Below, in pieces: positions 29,001 through 37,381 of a stretch of DNA of 64,000 nt. The notes under the pieces were generated by a model. That model saw nothing but the letters and a program-made list of their open reading frames with translations. It did not search any database and had not been told where the DNA came from. Source of the DNA: Variovorax sp. S12S4 (lineage in GTDB: Bacteria; Pseudomonadota; Gammaproteobacteria; Burkholderiales; Burkholderiaceae_C); assembly GCF_023195515.1 (NCBI RefSeq), contig NZ_JALPKR020000002.1, positions 1,527,001 through 1,591,000 of the forward strand, given 5' to 3'. How positions within the stretch are numbered: the stretch's first letter is position 1; each line of letters begins with the position of its first letter. The position numbers and the translations under genes are program-made.

Positions 29001-30271
29001 CGCAGGCCGCTGACGCGCCCCTTGGCCTGATAGCGCTCGGGCGCACCCAAAGAACCCTGCCAGTTCAGGTCGATGCGCTCGACCAGCCCACGCGGCGCAT
29101 AGGCATCGAGCACACGGTGCGTGGCCTCGCCCAGCGGCAGGCGGTCGGCAATGAGGGCCAGCGCCGCCAGGTCGAGCCGGTCGGCGCGCAAGGCGCCGTG
29201 CTCCGGCGTGCGGCCGCGCGCGGGCGAGTGCTGCATCCACAGGTTGCCGCCGGGCCAGCGCATGCCGTCGGCGGTGTCGAACTGCAGCGCGGCGGTCGAG
29301 AACTCGAAATTCTCCTCGTTGAGCTGGCCGGCAAGCCGGCCGGTGACCGAGCGCAGCACCAGCGGCTGCAATCCCCGTCCCAGCGAGGCGTCAACGCGGT
29401 TGAGCCCCAGGTCGGCGGCGCCGCCCACGATCTGCCCGTCTTTCACGTCGGCCCAGACGCGCAGCGCGCCGCTGCCTTCGCGGATGCGCGCGTCGATGGA
29501 GACGTAGCGGCCGAGGCGGGTCACGTCCATGTAGGGCAGGTCGGCGTAAAGCTGGCCGTCCCACGTCTGCCAGCGGCCCGAGCGCACCGACAGCAGGGGC
29601 TGGCGGAACTGGCCGCGCAGGGTGAAGCGCTCGCCCCAGCCGGCCGGCGGGGTGGCGTCGAGCCGCAGCCCATGGCGGCGGCCGCCGTTGCGGGCCACAA
29701 AGCGCACATCGGTCAACAACAGGGGCTCGGCCTGGCGCTGCTCGTCGGTCCAGCGGACGGTGCCGCCTTCGACCACCAGTTCGCGCTGGGCGAAAAACCA
29801 GTCGGCGGCGCGGGTCTCTCCGGTGGTGTCGTTGGACATGTGCAGGCCGGCCACGTGCAGCTTGCCCAGCACGTCGCGGCGCACGTCGACCTGCGGCCCC
29901 TCGATGTAGAGCTGCTCGAAATTGAGGCGCCACAAGGAGCGCGGCGACACGCTCGCCACCACCCGCACAAGGCGCAGGGCTTCGCGTTGGCTGGCATCAT
30001 GCAGCACCACGTCGCGCAGCTCGAAGGCAGGAAACAGACTATCCGAACGGGCGGTGATCGACCCGATGCGCACAGGTACCCCGATGGCCTTGCTGGCTTG
30101 TGCCTCCAGGGCACCACGGTAATCGCCGATTCGCGGCACAATCCACGCGTGTAGGACAACCACTGACAGTGCAAGCAGAAGCCATGCAGCGATCAGTAAA
30201 CCCAGCAGCCAGCGCGCCGTCGCAGCGGTGATCTTGAGCAGACGTGAAGGGGGAGACGCCGTGTCGTTCAT
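26096..30271 (-). CDS. yhdP: YhdP family protein (AsmA-like, phospholipid transport)
   Basis: 1,391 residues, the normal size for YhdP/TIGR02099 proteins. A single N-terminal membrane helix (about 16-45, RWLLGLLIAAWLLLALSVV) anchors a very long periplasmic beta-rich body. In Escherichia coli, YhdP with TamB and YdbH bridges the envelope and moves phospholipids to the outer membrane. Recognisable family patterns are PVRIGSITARSDSLFPAFELRDVVLHD near the N-terminus and the C-terminal VVVPEINAGTAALVATAINPAIGLGTFLAQ region. It is divergent from glnE with about 25 bases between starts, so promoters overlap, and it is coupled to the nitrilase-family gene. Name is by family; function is carried over from E. 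coli. Confidence 0.9.
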   Translation of the reverse strand: MNDTASPPSRLLKITAATARWLLGLLIAAWLLLALSVVVLHAWIVPRIGDYRGALEAQASKAIGVPVRIGSITARSDSLFPAFELRDVVLHDASQREALRLVRVVASVSPRSLWRLNFEQLYIEGPQVDVRRDVLGKLHVAGLHMSNDTTGETRAADWFFAQRELVVEGGTVRWTDEQRQAEPLLLTDVRFVARNGGRRHGLRLDATPPAGWGERFTLRGQFRQPLLSVRSGRWQTWDGQLYADLPYMDVTRLGRYVSIDARIREGSGALRVWADVKDGQIVGGAADLGLNRVDASLGRGLQPLVLRSVTGRLAGQLNEENFEFSTAALQFDTADGMRWPGGNLWMQHSPARGRTPEHGALRADRLDLAALALIADRLPLGEATHRVLDAYAPRGLVERIDLNWQGSLGAPERYQAKGRVSGLRVASQPAPPVVAAAPKAGAPATTPHAHAGSPGLSGATIDFDATHNGGTAALSMAQGTLEFPGVFEEPVIPIDRLAAQLQWKLDKGHAQLQVSKLRFANADAEGEAEASWRTSDPAISAGQSLYPGVLDLQGKLTRADGTRVFRYLPLDIPQHTRDYVRQAVTKGTASSVDFRVRGDLHDMPFMDPKQGEFRIVAKVADVNYAYVPPASATAASTASRAAASARPGTPAAVWPALTGVSGELVFERAGMLVRNARGRLAGATGIEVTKAEAQIADMSHHASLLRVDAQAKGPLGELLRVGAPLAGETGEVLSRARATGTADYRLHLELPLEDMDAAKVQASIALSDNELQLAPEAPSFTHAKGVVGFTETNFSLAGLNARLLGGDVRIEGRGRFAGANREVTLKAQGTATAEGLRSAREAEWLTRIAAKATGSTPYAVTFSMRDGAPEFLLTSTLQGLALQLPVPLVKTADEQMPLRIEKKVLQRETRAGAAVAVQDQLSLELGRIGSAQYVRDISGAEARVLRGSIGIGLAPGETASVPDRGVLANVNVAKLDMPAWKALVGDTATNAAEAGGAERPEDAAMGYLPTRIAVRAQELGIAGRTLHNVVLGGTRDGSLWRANIDATELSGYAEYSHSQAGRLHARLARLKIAPTEATQVETLLDEQPGTLPALDIVIDDFELLGKRLGRAEIDAVNRGGAGREWLLNKLSFTMPEASFAAKGTWAAVPGGRAGRVEQRRTAMTFRLDIADAGDLLARFGMPGVLRRGSGRLEGDVNWRGSPFSLDYPSLGGQLQVNVGSGQFLKADPGLAKLLGVLSLQALPRRLTLDFRDVFSQGFAFDFIRGDAKITNGIASTNNLQMKGVNAAALMDGSADIVRETQDLRVVVVPEINAGTAALVATAINPAIGLGTFLAQWVLSKPLAAAATQEFHIEGTWADPKIAKVPRSILPNPLNLPAPAPAAEGRKTETTQ

Positions 30272-30296
30272 TGAGGATCGCGCTGTGTCGGGAATT

Positions 30297-33095
30297 ATGA
30301 CCGCCAGCCATCAGAGGGGTTCCACGGAAACCAATATCAGTGTGAACCAGTTGCCAACCACGCCCACGCCACCTATCGCGATCGAGCTCGCGTTTTCTTC
30401 CTATTCGCGCTTCGTGCAGCGCCTGCGCCGCAGGTATGCGGCCGAACTTGCATTGCTTCCTCCCGGCGCGCCGCTGCGCGAGTCGATATCCAGGGCCTAC
30501 GAGGCATTGCGCGGGCGCGGCGACAGCGTCGGCGATGCGCTGCGCATTGTGCGGCAGCTCGTGATGGAACGGCTTGTAACGCTCGATTGCGATGCCCAGG
30601 CACCGCTCGCCGTGGTAACCACCGCCGTGACCGAGCTCGCCGAATTCGCGCTCGACATCGCGTGCCGCGACGCCTGCCAGGAGCTCGACGCGCTGCATGG
30701 CGCGCCGCTCGGCCCCGAAGGCCAGCGCGCGCAGCTCTGGGTGGTGGGCATGGGCAAGCTCGGCGCGCGCGAGCTCAACGTGTCGAGCGACATCGACCTG
30801 ATCTACCTGTACGACCTGGACGGCGAAACCCGCGGCGATGCCGACGGCCGCGGCCGGTTGTCGAACCAGGAGTATTTTTCGCGCGCGGTGAAGCGCATCT
30901 ATGCGCTGGTGGGCGACACCACCGAGCACGGCTTCGTGTTTCGCGTCGACCTGGCGCTACGGCCCAACGGCAATTCGGGGCCAAGCGTGGTCTCGCTCGA
31001 CGCGCTGGAGGAATATTTCCAGGTGCAGGGCCGCGAGTGGGAGCGCTTTGCCTGGATGAAGAGCCGGGTGGTGGCGCCGCGCGACATCGTGTCCGAAGGC
31101 CATGCGCAAGGCCTGCGCGCCACGGTGCTGCCCTTCGTGTTCCGCCGCTATCTGGACTACAGCGTGTTCGATTCGCTGCGCACGCTGCACCGGCAGATTC
31201 GCGAGCAGTCAGCGCGCCGCAGCGCGGGCCGGCCCGAGCGCGCGAACGACGTCAAGCTGTCGCGCGGGGGCATCCGCGAGATCGAATTCACCGTGCAACT
31301 GCTGCAGGTGGTGCGTGGCGGCCAGTTCCCCGAGCTGCGCACCCGGCCCACGCTCGACGCGCTGCAGCGCCTGGCGCGCGCCGGCCTGATGCCGCAGGAA
31401 ACCGCCGATGCGCTGGCCTCGGCCTACGAGTTTTTGCGCCGCGTGGAGCACCGCATCCAGTACCTGGACGACCAGCAGACCCACATGCTGCCGGTGGGCG
31501 ACGACGACCTGCGCTGGATTGCCCAGACCATGGGCTATGCCAACTGCTGCCCCTTTCTCGAGCAGCTCGATACGCACCGCGAACTGGTGGCGCAGGAGTT
31601 CGACAAGCTGCTCGGCGGCGAGAAGCCCTGCAACGGCAAGTGCAGCGGCAAGAAGGCCGCCGCGCCCGCCGACCTGGCCGATCTGCTCGACGACCTGCCG
31701 CCGGTGTTTGCCGAGCGCATTCGCAACTGGTGCGAACAGCCCCGCGTGCTCGCCCTGCGTGAAGAAACGCGGGCCCGGCTGCGCCAGCTGGTGCAGCGCA
31801 CCGGACAGTGGCTGAAAGAGCCCGACGGCGACGGCCCGGGGCAGACGCCGCGCCATGCGGACGCCGCATTGCGCTGGGCCGACTGGATCGAGCCGCTGCT
31901 TCGGCGCGAGAGCTACCTGGCGCTGCTGGTCGAGCGGCCTGCGGTACAAGAACGGCTGCTGCGGCTGCTGGGCGCCGCGAAGTGGCCGGCGCGCTACCTG
32001 ATGCAGCACCCGGGCGTCATCGACGAGCTCGCGAGCGACGAAATGCTGTCGGGCCGCTTCGTGGCGGCCGAGTTCGAACGCGAACTGGAAGCACGCCACG
32101 CCTCGCTCAGCCGCACCGGCGAAGCGGACGAAGAGCGCCTGCTGAATCTGCTGCGCCACGCCCACCATGCCGAGGTGTTCCGCACGCTGGCACGCGACGT
32201 GGACGGCCGCATTACCGTGGAGCAGGTGGCCGACGACCTGAGCGCGCTGGCCGACACCACGCTGCGCGTGACCGCCCGCTGGTGCTGGCCGCACGTGCGC
32301 AACCGCCATCGCGAAGCGCCGCAGTTCGCCATCATCGGCTACGGCAAGCTGGGCGGCAAAGAGCTGGGCTACGGCAGCGACCTGGACATCGTTTTCGTCT
32401 ACGACGATGACGACGAGCGCGCCGGCGAGGTGTACGCGGCCTATGTGCGCAAGCTCATCAACTGGCTCACGGTAAAGACGCGCGAGGGCGACCTGTTCGA
32501 GATCGACACCGCGCTTCGGCCGAACGGCAATTCGGGCCTGCTGACCACCAGCTTCGAAGCCTACGAAAAGTACCAGCTTGGCCGCGGCAGCAACACGGCA
32601 TGGACCTGGGAGCACCAAGCCATGACCCGCGCGCGTTTTGTGCTGGGCAGCGCCGAACTGGGCGCGCGCTTCGACGACGTGCGCCAGGCCGTGATCGTGT
32701 CGCCGCGCAATCGCGAGGCGCTGAAGGCCGAGATCATTGCCATGCGCGACAAGGTGCGCGGCGCACGGCCGGTGAAGGCCGACCGCTTCGACGTGAAGCA
32801 CAGCCCGGGAGGCATGGTGGACGCCGAGTTTGCGGTGCAGTTTCTGGTGCTGTCGGCCTCGGGCGAGCACCCGGAGCTGATTCCCAATGTCGGCAACATC
32901 GCGCTGCTGGTGCGCGCCGAAGAAGCCGGCTTGCTGCCCGCCGGCGTCGGCCGCAATGCCGCGGCGGCGTACCGCGAACTGCGCCGTGTGCAGCATCGCG
33001 CACGCCTCAATGAAGAACCGACCCAGGTCACCCCGCCTGCACTGGCCGCCGAGCGCGATGCCATGCTGGCCTTGTGGAAGGCTGTATTTGGCTGA
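30297..33095 (+). CDS. glnE: Bifunctional glutamine synthetase adenylyltransferase/adenylyl-removing enzyme
   Basis: About 932 residues with two nucleotidyltransferase modules. One has GMGKLGARELNVSSDIDLIYLYD (about residues 150-175) and the other GYGKLGGKELGYGSDLDIVFVYD (about 680-705), each giving the G-G-x9-DxD metal-binding motif. The first removes and the second adds AMP on glutamine synthetase, adjusting nitrogen assimilation to PII signals. ATG 30297 is chosen; the frame to 30228 overlaps the divergent yhdP start. The stop overlaps the start of rlpA by a few bases. A secure call. Confidence 0.95.
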   Translation: MTASHQRGSTETNISVNQLPTTPTPPIAIELAFSSYSRFVQRLRRRYAAELALLPPGAPLRESISRAYEALRGRGDSVGDALRIVRQLVMERLVTLDCDAQAPLAVVTTAVTELAEFALDIACRDACQELDALHGAPLGPEGQRAQLWVVGMGKLGARELNVSSDIDLIYLYDLDGETRGDADGRGRLSNQEYFSRAVKRIYALVGDTTEHGFVFRVDLALRPNGNSGPSVVSLDALEEYFQVQGREWERFAWMKSRVVAPRDIVSEGHAQGLRATVLPFVFRRYLDYSVFDSLRTLHRQIREQSARRSAGRPERANDVKLSRGGIREIEFTVQLLQVVRGGQFPELRTRPTLDALQRLARAGLMPQETADALASAYEFLRRVEHRIQYLDDQQTHMLPVGDDDLRWIAQTMGYANCCPFLEQLDTHRELVAQEFDKLLGGEKPCNGKCSGKKAAAPADLADLLDDLPPVFAERIRNWCEQPRVLALREETRARLRQLVQRTGQWLKEPDGDGPGQTPRHADAALRWADWIEPLLRRESYLALLVERPAVQERLLRLLGAAKWPARYLMQHPGVIDELASDEMLSGRFVAAEFERELEARHASLSRTGEADEERLLNLLRHAHHAEVFRTLARDVDGRITVEQVADDLSALADTTLRVTARWCWPHVRNRHREAPQFAIIGYGKLGGKELGYGSDLDIVFVYDDDDERAGEVYAAYVRKLINWLTVKTREGDLFEIDTALRPNGNSGLLTTSFEAYEKYQLGRGSNTAWTWEHQAMTRARFVLGSAELGARFDDVRQAVIVSPRNREALKAEIIAMRDKVRGARPVKADRFDVKHSPGGMVDAEFAVQFLVLSASGEHPELIPNVGNIALLVRAEEAGLLPAGVGRNAAAAYRELRRVQHRARLNEEPTQVTPPALAAERDAMLALWKAVFG

Positions 33096-34254
33096 GCGAG
33101 CTGTTTCTCCCGCCCCCACCGCGCTGGCTGCGTGCGCGGTGGCCGTCGCTGTTCTTCTTGCGGGTTGCGCGAGCGGCACCCGCAGCGGCGGCGGCGCGCT
33201 GAGCGGCCGCGACGGCCCGGGCACGAACATTCCGTCGGACCTCGACCGGGTGCCCGATGCCGAGCCCCGCATCGAAGCCATCCGCAGCAGCGGCGGCACC
33301 AGCAAGCCCTATACGGTGCTGGGCCGGGCGTACCAGCCGATCACCGACGACCGGCCGTTCCGCGAATCGGGCATCGCCTCGTGGTACGGCCGCAAGTTCC
33401 ACAGCGCGTCGACCGCCAGCGGCGAGCCCTACGACATGTACGCCATGACGGCCGCGCACAAGACCCTGCCGCTGCCGAGCTACGTGCGGGTGCGCAACCC
33501 GGCGAACGGGCGCGAGGTGATTGTGCGGGTGAACGACCGCGGCCCTTTCGTCGACGGCCGGATCATCGACCTGAGCTACACGGCGGCGCTCAAGCTCGAC
33601 CTGCTGCGCGGCGTGGCGCCGGTGGAGATCGAGCGCATCACGAACGAGGACATCCGCACCGGCGCCTGGCGGCGGGACTCGGGAACCGCGTATGCCGCGG
33701 CCCCTGCGTCAGCACCACCATCGCGGCGCGCGGCGGCTGCATCGGTGGCCGTGCCTTCGGCCTGGGTGGCGCCGGTGGCGATGAATGCGCCGGAGGCCTC
33801 GACGATGCCGGTCGTGCCGCAAACGCCGGTGGTACCAATGGCCCCGATGCCGCAGACAGAAACTATCGCGCAAGCGGCACCGACAACGCTCGAGGCCGAT
33901 GCCGCGCCGCCGCCGCGCCAGCCCATGGTGGTCACCGACCTTGCGCCCATAGCACCCCTGTCTGCGCCGACGGCACCGGCACCGGCCGCGCCGGCCGCCG
34001 CACCATCATCCGCCGCGGTGGCGGGCTTCTGGGTGCAGCTCGGCGCCTTCCGCGAGCGCGATGGCGCGGAAAGCCTGCGCAGCCAGGCGGCGCGCGGCCT
34101 GCCTTCACTGGCCCCGCAACTGCGCGTTTTCAGCGAGGCCGGCACGCATCGGCTGCAGGCAGGACCCTTTGCGTCGCGCAATGAAGCCGGCGAGGCTGTC
34201 ACGCAGTTGCGCGACAGCCTGCGCATTGCGCCGATGGTCGTCGAGCGCCGCTGA
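33088..34254 (+). CDS. rlpA: Septal ring lytic transglycosylase RlpA family lipoprotein with SPOR domain
   Basis: About 388 residues from a TTG at 33088 that overlaps the end of glnE; a GGAAG sequence lies a few bases upstream. The signal ends in a lipobox (AVAVLLAGC). The double-psi beta-barrel RlpA domain follows (GIASWYGRKFHSASTASGEPYDMYAMTAAHKTLPL in sections, then VRVNDRGPFVDGRIIDLSYTAA), with the catalytic Asp in NDRGPF and the conserved Glu/His-containing loop. A long Pro/Ala/Thr linker (about residues 200-310) leads to a C-terminal SPOR domain (FWVQLGAFRERDGAESL), which binds denuded glycan at the division septum. The TTG is inferred because no ATG precedes the signal peptide in frame without entering glnE deeply. 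Confidence 0.9.
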   Translation: MAERAVSPAPTALAACAVAVAVLLAGCASGTRSGGGALSGRDGPGTNIPSDLDRVPDAEPRIEAIRSSGGTSKPYTVLGRAYQPITDDRPFRESGIASWYGRKFHSASTASGEPYDMYAMTAAHKTLPLPSYVRVRNPANGREVIVRVNDRGPFVDGRIIDLSYTAALKLDLLRGVAPVEIERITNEDIRTGAWRRDSGTAYAAAPASAPPSRRAAAASVAVPSAWVAPVAMNAPEASTMPVVPQTPVVPMAPMPQTETIAQAAPTTLEADAAPPPRQPMVVTDLAPIAPLSAPTAPAPAAPAAAPSSAAVAGFWVQLGAFRERDGAESLRSQAARGLPSLAPQLRVFSEAGTHRLQAGPFASRNEAGEAVTQLRDSLRIAPMVVERR

Positions 34255-34265
34255 AAGAGAGACGC

Positions 34266-34727
34266 TCAGTCCAGCGCCTTGGCAGCGACAGGCACGCGCA
34301 TGCCCACGTTGATGCGGTTCCAGGTGTTGATCTGCGCGACAGCCACGGTGAGCTCGGCAATCTCGACATCGCTGAACTGCGCCTTCAAGGCTGCGAACTC
34401 GGCTTCGCGCTCGTCGTGATGATCGGCCAGCCGCGTGAGCGATTCGGCCCACGCCAGCGCCGCGCGTTCGCGATCGTTGAAAAAGCTCACTTCACGCCAA
34501 GTCGCCAGGCTGTTGATGCGCTGCCATCCCTCGCCCTGCTTGCGCAGGTCGCGCACGTGCATGTCGAGGCAGTAGGCGCAGCCATTGATCTGCGAGACGC
34601 GCGCGAACACCAGATCGAGCACCGTCTTGCCGACGGTGCTCGAATCGATGCTGGCACTGACCGCCAGGATGGCTTCGAAGGTCTTGGGGATGGTCTTGAA
34701 CCAGTTCAGGCGCGGGGTCGTGTTCAT
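34266..34727 (-). CDS. AhpD-like carboxymuconolactone decarboxylase family protein (ECF41 partner)
   Basis: 153 residues, all-helical CMD/AhpD fold with the redox motif NGCAYCLDMH (Cys50, Cys53, His57), giving alkylhydroperoxidase-like thiol chemistry. It lies 90 bases downstream of an ECF41-type sigma factor gene on the same strand. ECF41 factors are known to be paired with a carboxymuconolactone decarboxylase, oxidoreductase or epimerase, so this is the expected partner and probable main target of the sigma factor. An exact ECF41-type promoter stands at 34779-34805, about 50 bases before its ATG. Substrate is unknown; a role in oxidative or electrophile stress is likely. Confidence 0.92.
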   Translation of the reverse strand: MNTTPRLNWFKTIPKTFEAILAVSASIDSSTVGKTVLDLVFARVSQINGCAYCLDMHVRDLRKQGEGWQRINSLATWREVSFFNDRERAALAWAESLTRLADHHDEREAEFAALKAQFSDVEIAELTVAVAQINTWNRINVGMRVPVAAKALD

Positions 34728-34778
34728 GAAAATGCTCCAGTGGTTTGGGTTTGAAAGATCTGCTTCCTACCCACTGAA

Positions 34779-34805
34779 GACGGGCCGGCACCCAGCCCTG
34801 TGACA
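34779..34805 (-). promoter_or_regulatory. ECF41-type promoter of the AhpD-like gene
   Basis: On the minus strand TGTCACA (34799-34805) and CGTC (34779-34782) are separated by exactly 16 bases, the published ECF41 promoter signature. Transcription should start about 7 bases further on, near 34772, giving a leader of about 45 bases before the ATG at 34727. Confidence 0.85.
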
Positions 34806-34816
34806 CGCCGCGCGAA

Positions 34817-35698
34817 CTACTGCGAAGAAAAAAGCCGAGCGATGCGCGCCAGCTTGTCGGGATTGCGCTGGGCGCGGATGCGCACGATGCGCTCGCCCTC
34901 GATCTCGAAGGTTTGCGCCGATTCGAGCTGGCCGTCGAGAAACCGCAGCAGCCCGGGCTCGCCGTTGATGTCCACCAGTTCCATGCGCACCGCGGGGCCC
35001 ATGCGGCGCCAGAGCGCAAAGTAAAGCTGCGCCAGCCGCTGGCTGCCGCGCAGGACCTTGCTGAAGGTCTGCACCTTGCCGCCGCCGTCGCCGATGAGCT
35101 CAACGTCTTCCGCCATCAGCGCCTTCAGGTCCTGCAGGCTGCCGCGCGCGGCCGCATCGGCAAAGGCCTGAAGCAGGCGCTGGTGGGTTTCACGCGAAAC
35201 CTGGAATCGCGGGCGCGCCTCCTGCACCTGCGCCTTGGCGCGGTGCACCAGCTGGCGGCAGGCGGCCTCGCTCTTGCCGAGGGTGCGGGCAACTTCTTCG
35301 TAGTCGGCGTCGAACACTTCGCGCAGCAGGAAGGCGGCGCGCGCCTCGGGCGCCAGGCGCTCCAGCACGGCAAGGAAAGCCACCGACACGTTGTCGGCGC
35401 GCTCGAGCAGCTGCTCCGGCGTGGCGGGGGCATCGGTGAGCGTGGGCTCGGGCATCCAGGCGCCGATGTAATGCTCGCGCTGGACCTTGGCGGCGCGCAG
35501 CCGGTCGATGGAAAGCCGTGTGACGACGGTGACCAGCCAGGCCTCGGCGCTGTCGAAACCGGTCTTGTCGGCCTCGTGCCAGCGCAGCCAGGCGTCTTGC
35601 ACCACCTCTTCGGCCTCGGCGACGGTGCCGAGCATGCGGTAGGCAATGCCCTGAAGGCGGCGGCGGTGGCTGTCGAAGGTAAGGGTGGCGTCGTCCAT
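34817..35698 (-). CDS. ECF41-family RNA polymerase sigma factor with SnoaL-like C-terminal extension
   Basis: About 293 residues. Sigma region 2 (RMLGTVAEAEEVVQDAWLRW) and region 4 (VFDADYEEVARTLGKSEAACRQLVHRAK) are followed by a SnoaL-like domain. Three marks of ECF41 are present in near-consensus form: WMPEP in the linker, DGGGK at the start of the extension, and NPDKL close to the C-terminus. In ECF41 proteins the extension both activates and restrains the sigma factor in place of an anti-sigma factor; none is encoded nearby. ATG 35698 is preferred over the GTG at 35704, since the promoter at 35707-35733 would place the transcript start within a few bases of it. It probably drives itself and the AhpD-like gene. 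Confidence 0.93.
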   Translation of the reverse strand: MDDATLTFDSHRRRLQGIAYRMLGTVAEAEEVVQDAWLRWHEADKTGFDSAEAWLVTVVTRLSIDRLRAAKVQREHYIGAWMPEPTLTDAPATPEQLLERADNVSVAFLAVLERLAPEARAAFLLREVFDADYEEVARTLGKSEAACRQLVHRAKAQVQEARPRFQVSRETHQRLLQAFADAAARGSLQDLKALMAEDVELIGDGGGKVQTFSKVLRGSQRLAQLYFALWRRMGPAVRMELVDINGEPGLLRFLDGQLESAQTFEIEGERIVRIRAQRNPDKLARIARLFSSQ

Positions 35699-35706
35699 GG
35701 TCACAA

Positions 35707-35733
35707 GACGGGCGAGCGGCCTGGTTTGTGACA
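35707..35733 (-). promoter_or_regulatory. ECF41-type promoter of the sigma factor gene (autoregulation)
   Basis: On the minus strand TGTCACA (35727-35733) and CGTC (35707-35710) are again exactly 16 bases apart, identical to the site before the AhpD-like gene. The expected start near 35700 is almost on the ATG at 35698, implying a leaderless or nearly leaderless message. Confidence 0.82.
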
Positions 35734-35765
35734 GGCCATTTCGCGGGACGCGCCCCTTTATTCCT

Positions 35766-36623
35766 TCAAGCGCCCTGGTACTCGGCCTTCGGCCCGAGGT
35801 TGGCGGAGACTTCCTTGCGGTAGCGGTTGAGCTCCTGCACGGTCTTGAAGCTGCGGTTCATGAGCAGGCTCAGGTTGTGCAGGATGCGCTCGCCGACCTT
35901 GCCCTCCCAGACGGCATCGAACTTGATCTGCTTGTCCAGCCAGTGCTCGAGCCAATCCGGGTCGGGCATGCGGCTCTGGATGGTGTCGTTGGGGAACAGC
36001 GCCTTGTTGACGTGCAGGTTGGTGGGGTGCAGCGCCTGCGCGGTGCGGCGCGCGCTGGCCATCAGCACGCCAACCTTGGTGAAGGCGGCGCGGGCTTCGT
36101 CGCCGAACTTTTCGAGCGCGCGCTTCATGTAGCGCAGGTAGGCGCCGCCGTGGCGGGCTTCGTCCTGGCTCAGCGTGGTGTAGATGTGCTTGATGACCGG
36201 CTCGGTGTGCCACTGGGCCGCGCGGCGGTACCAGTGGTTGAGGCGGATCTCGCCGCAGAAATGCAGCATGAGGGTCTCGAGCGGGGGCGCCGGGTCGAAG
36301 TCGAAGCGCACTTCGTGCAGCTCCTGCTCGGTGGGCGCATGCTGGGGGCTGAAGCGCTTGAGGTACTCCATGAGCACCAGCGAGTGCTTCTGCTCCTCGA
36401 AGAACCAGATCGACATGAAAGCGGAAAAATCGCTATCGTGGCGGTTGTCGCGCAAGAACATTTCGGTGGCCGGCAGCGCCGCCCACTCGGTAATGGCGTT
36501 CATCTTGATGGTTTGCGCCTGTTCTTCGGACAGCAGCGAAGCATCGAACGACTGCCAGGGAATGTCCTTGTCCATGTCCCAGCGGACAGATTCGAGTTGT
36601 CTGAAGAGTTCCGGATAAAGCAT
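35766..36623 (-). CDS. Ferritin-like/acyl-ACP-desaturase-like diiron protein
   Basis: About 285 residues, mostly helical. Two diiron-type motifs are visible: EEQKH (Glu76, Glu77, His80) and DEARH (Asp154, Glu155, His158), with further candidate ligands Glu46 or Glu54 and Glu125. This E/EExxH arrangement is that of the ferritin-like four-helix bundle, close to soluble acyl-ACP desaturases and related oxygenases. ATG 36623 begins MLYPELFRQLES; the longer frame to 36716 reads through intergenic sequence. It lies about 70 bases upstream of the ECF41 gene on the same strand but beyond that gene's own promoter, so it is probably a separate unit. Substrate unknown. Confidence 0.82.
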   Translation of the reverse strand: MLYPELFRQLESVRWDMDKDIPWQSFDASLLSEEQAQTIKMNAITEWAALPATEMFLRDNRHDSDFSAFMSIWFFEEQKHSLVLMEYLKRFSPQHAPTEQELHEVRFDFDPAPPLETLMLHFCGEIRLNHWYRRAAQWHTEPVIKHIYTTLSQDEARHGGAYLRYMKRALEKFGDEARAAFTKVGVLMASARRTAQALHPTNLHVNKALFPNDTIQSRMPDPDWLEHWLDKQIKFDAVWEGKVGERILHNLSLLMNRSFKTVQELNRYRKEVSANLGPKAEYQGA

Positions 36624-36751
36624 CAAAATCTTTCTAAGGCCGCCGATTTTAGTCGGCCTGCTTGGCGCGCTCGTGACAGACACGCGATGATGCGGCCATG
36701 CGCCCCCTGACGGCACGGATACATACCCCCATTTTTGTACCAGGAGCCCCT

Positions 36752-37381
36752 ATGCCAACCCCCACCCGATCGCCCGTGCCGATGCGCCTTGCACAGGCCG
36801 CCGCGCTCGCGGCTTGCCTGCTTGCCGCTGGTACGGCGGGTGCCCAGGCCCCCTCTGCCGGGCCATCTACGGCTCCGGCCACCGCACCCGCCGACGCGGC
36901 CTGCCCGGCCACTCTGCAACACACCTTCCCGAGGCTGCAGGACGAAAAACCCCAATCTTTGTGCCAGTACTCCGGCAAAGTGGTGCTGGTGGTCAACACC
37001 GCGAGCTTCTGCGGCTTTACCCCGCAATACAAGGGGTTAGAGGCGCTGGACAGCAAATATCGATCGCGCGGGCTGGTAGTGCTGGGCTTTCCGTCGAACG
37101 ATTTCTCCCAGGAGTCGGGCTCCAACAAGGAAATTGCCGATTTTTGTGAAAGCACCTTCGGCGTGAAGTTTCCGATGTTTGCGAAATCCTCGGTGCGCGG
37201 TCCGAATGCCAACCCGCTGTTCAAGCAACTGGCGCTGGCCTCCGGCACCACGCCGAAGTGGAACTTCTACAAATACCTGATCGGGCGCGACGGCAAGGTG
37301 GTTCAGGCGTGGTCGAGCATGACTGCACCGGACGAGGCCGCCTTCGTGAAGGTGGTGGAGAGCCAGCTCGCCGCCAATTGA
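36752..37381 (+). CDS. Exported glutathione peroxidase-like protein
   Basis: About 209 residues. ATG 36752 with CAGGAG five bases upstream begins a Sec signal peptide (hydrophobic 11-30, cut near AGAQA), so it is periplasmic. The thioredoxin-fold peroxidase domain has the active-site Cys87 in NTASFCGFTPQY, FPSNDF in place of the usual FPCNQF, and KWNFYKYLIGRDG with the conserved Trp-Asn pair. Cys replaces the animal selenocysteine. The second Cys of the common FPCNQF loop is absent, so a resolving Cys may be elsewhere (DFCEST). It reduces peroxides with thioredoxin or glutathione. The N-terminal Pro/Ala/Thr linker is unusual for the family. Divergent from the ferritin-like gene. Confidence 0.88.
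   Translation: MPTPTRSPVPMRLAQAAALAACLLAAGTAGAQAPSAGPSTAPATAPADAACPATLQHTFPRLQDEKPQSLCQYSGKVVLVVNTASFCGFTPQYKGLEALDSKYRSRGLVVLGFPSNDFSQESGSNKEIADFCESTFGVKFPMFAKSSVRGPNANPLFKQLALASGTTPKWNFYKYLIGRDGKVVQAWSSMTAPDEAAFVKVVESQLAAN

Noticed and set aside
22638..30154. Very long plus-strand reading frames (22638-26222 and 26042-30154) opposite the two-component, nitrilase and yhdP genes
   Set aside because: Third-position GC bias makes the opposite strand stop-poor. Their translations are His/Arg/Ala-rich with no domain pattern, whereas the minus-strand frames show clear families.
31209..33305. Minus-strand 698-residue frame opposite glnE
   Set aside because: Shadow of glnE and the start of rlpA; no recognisable motif or start signal.
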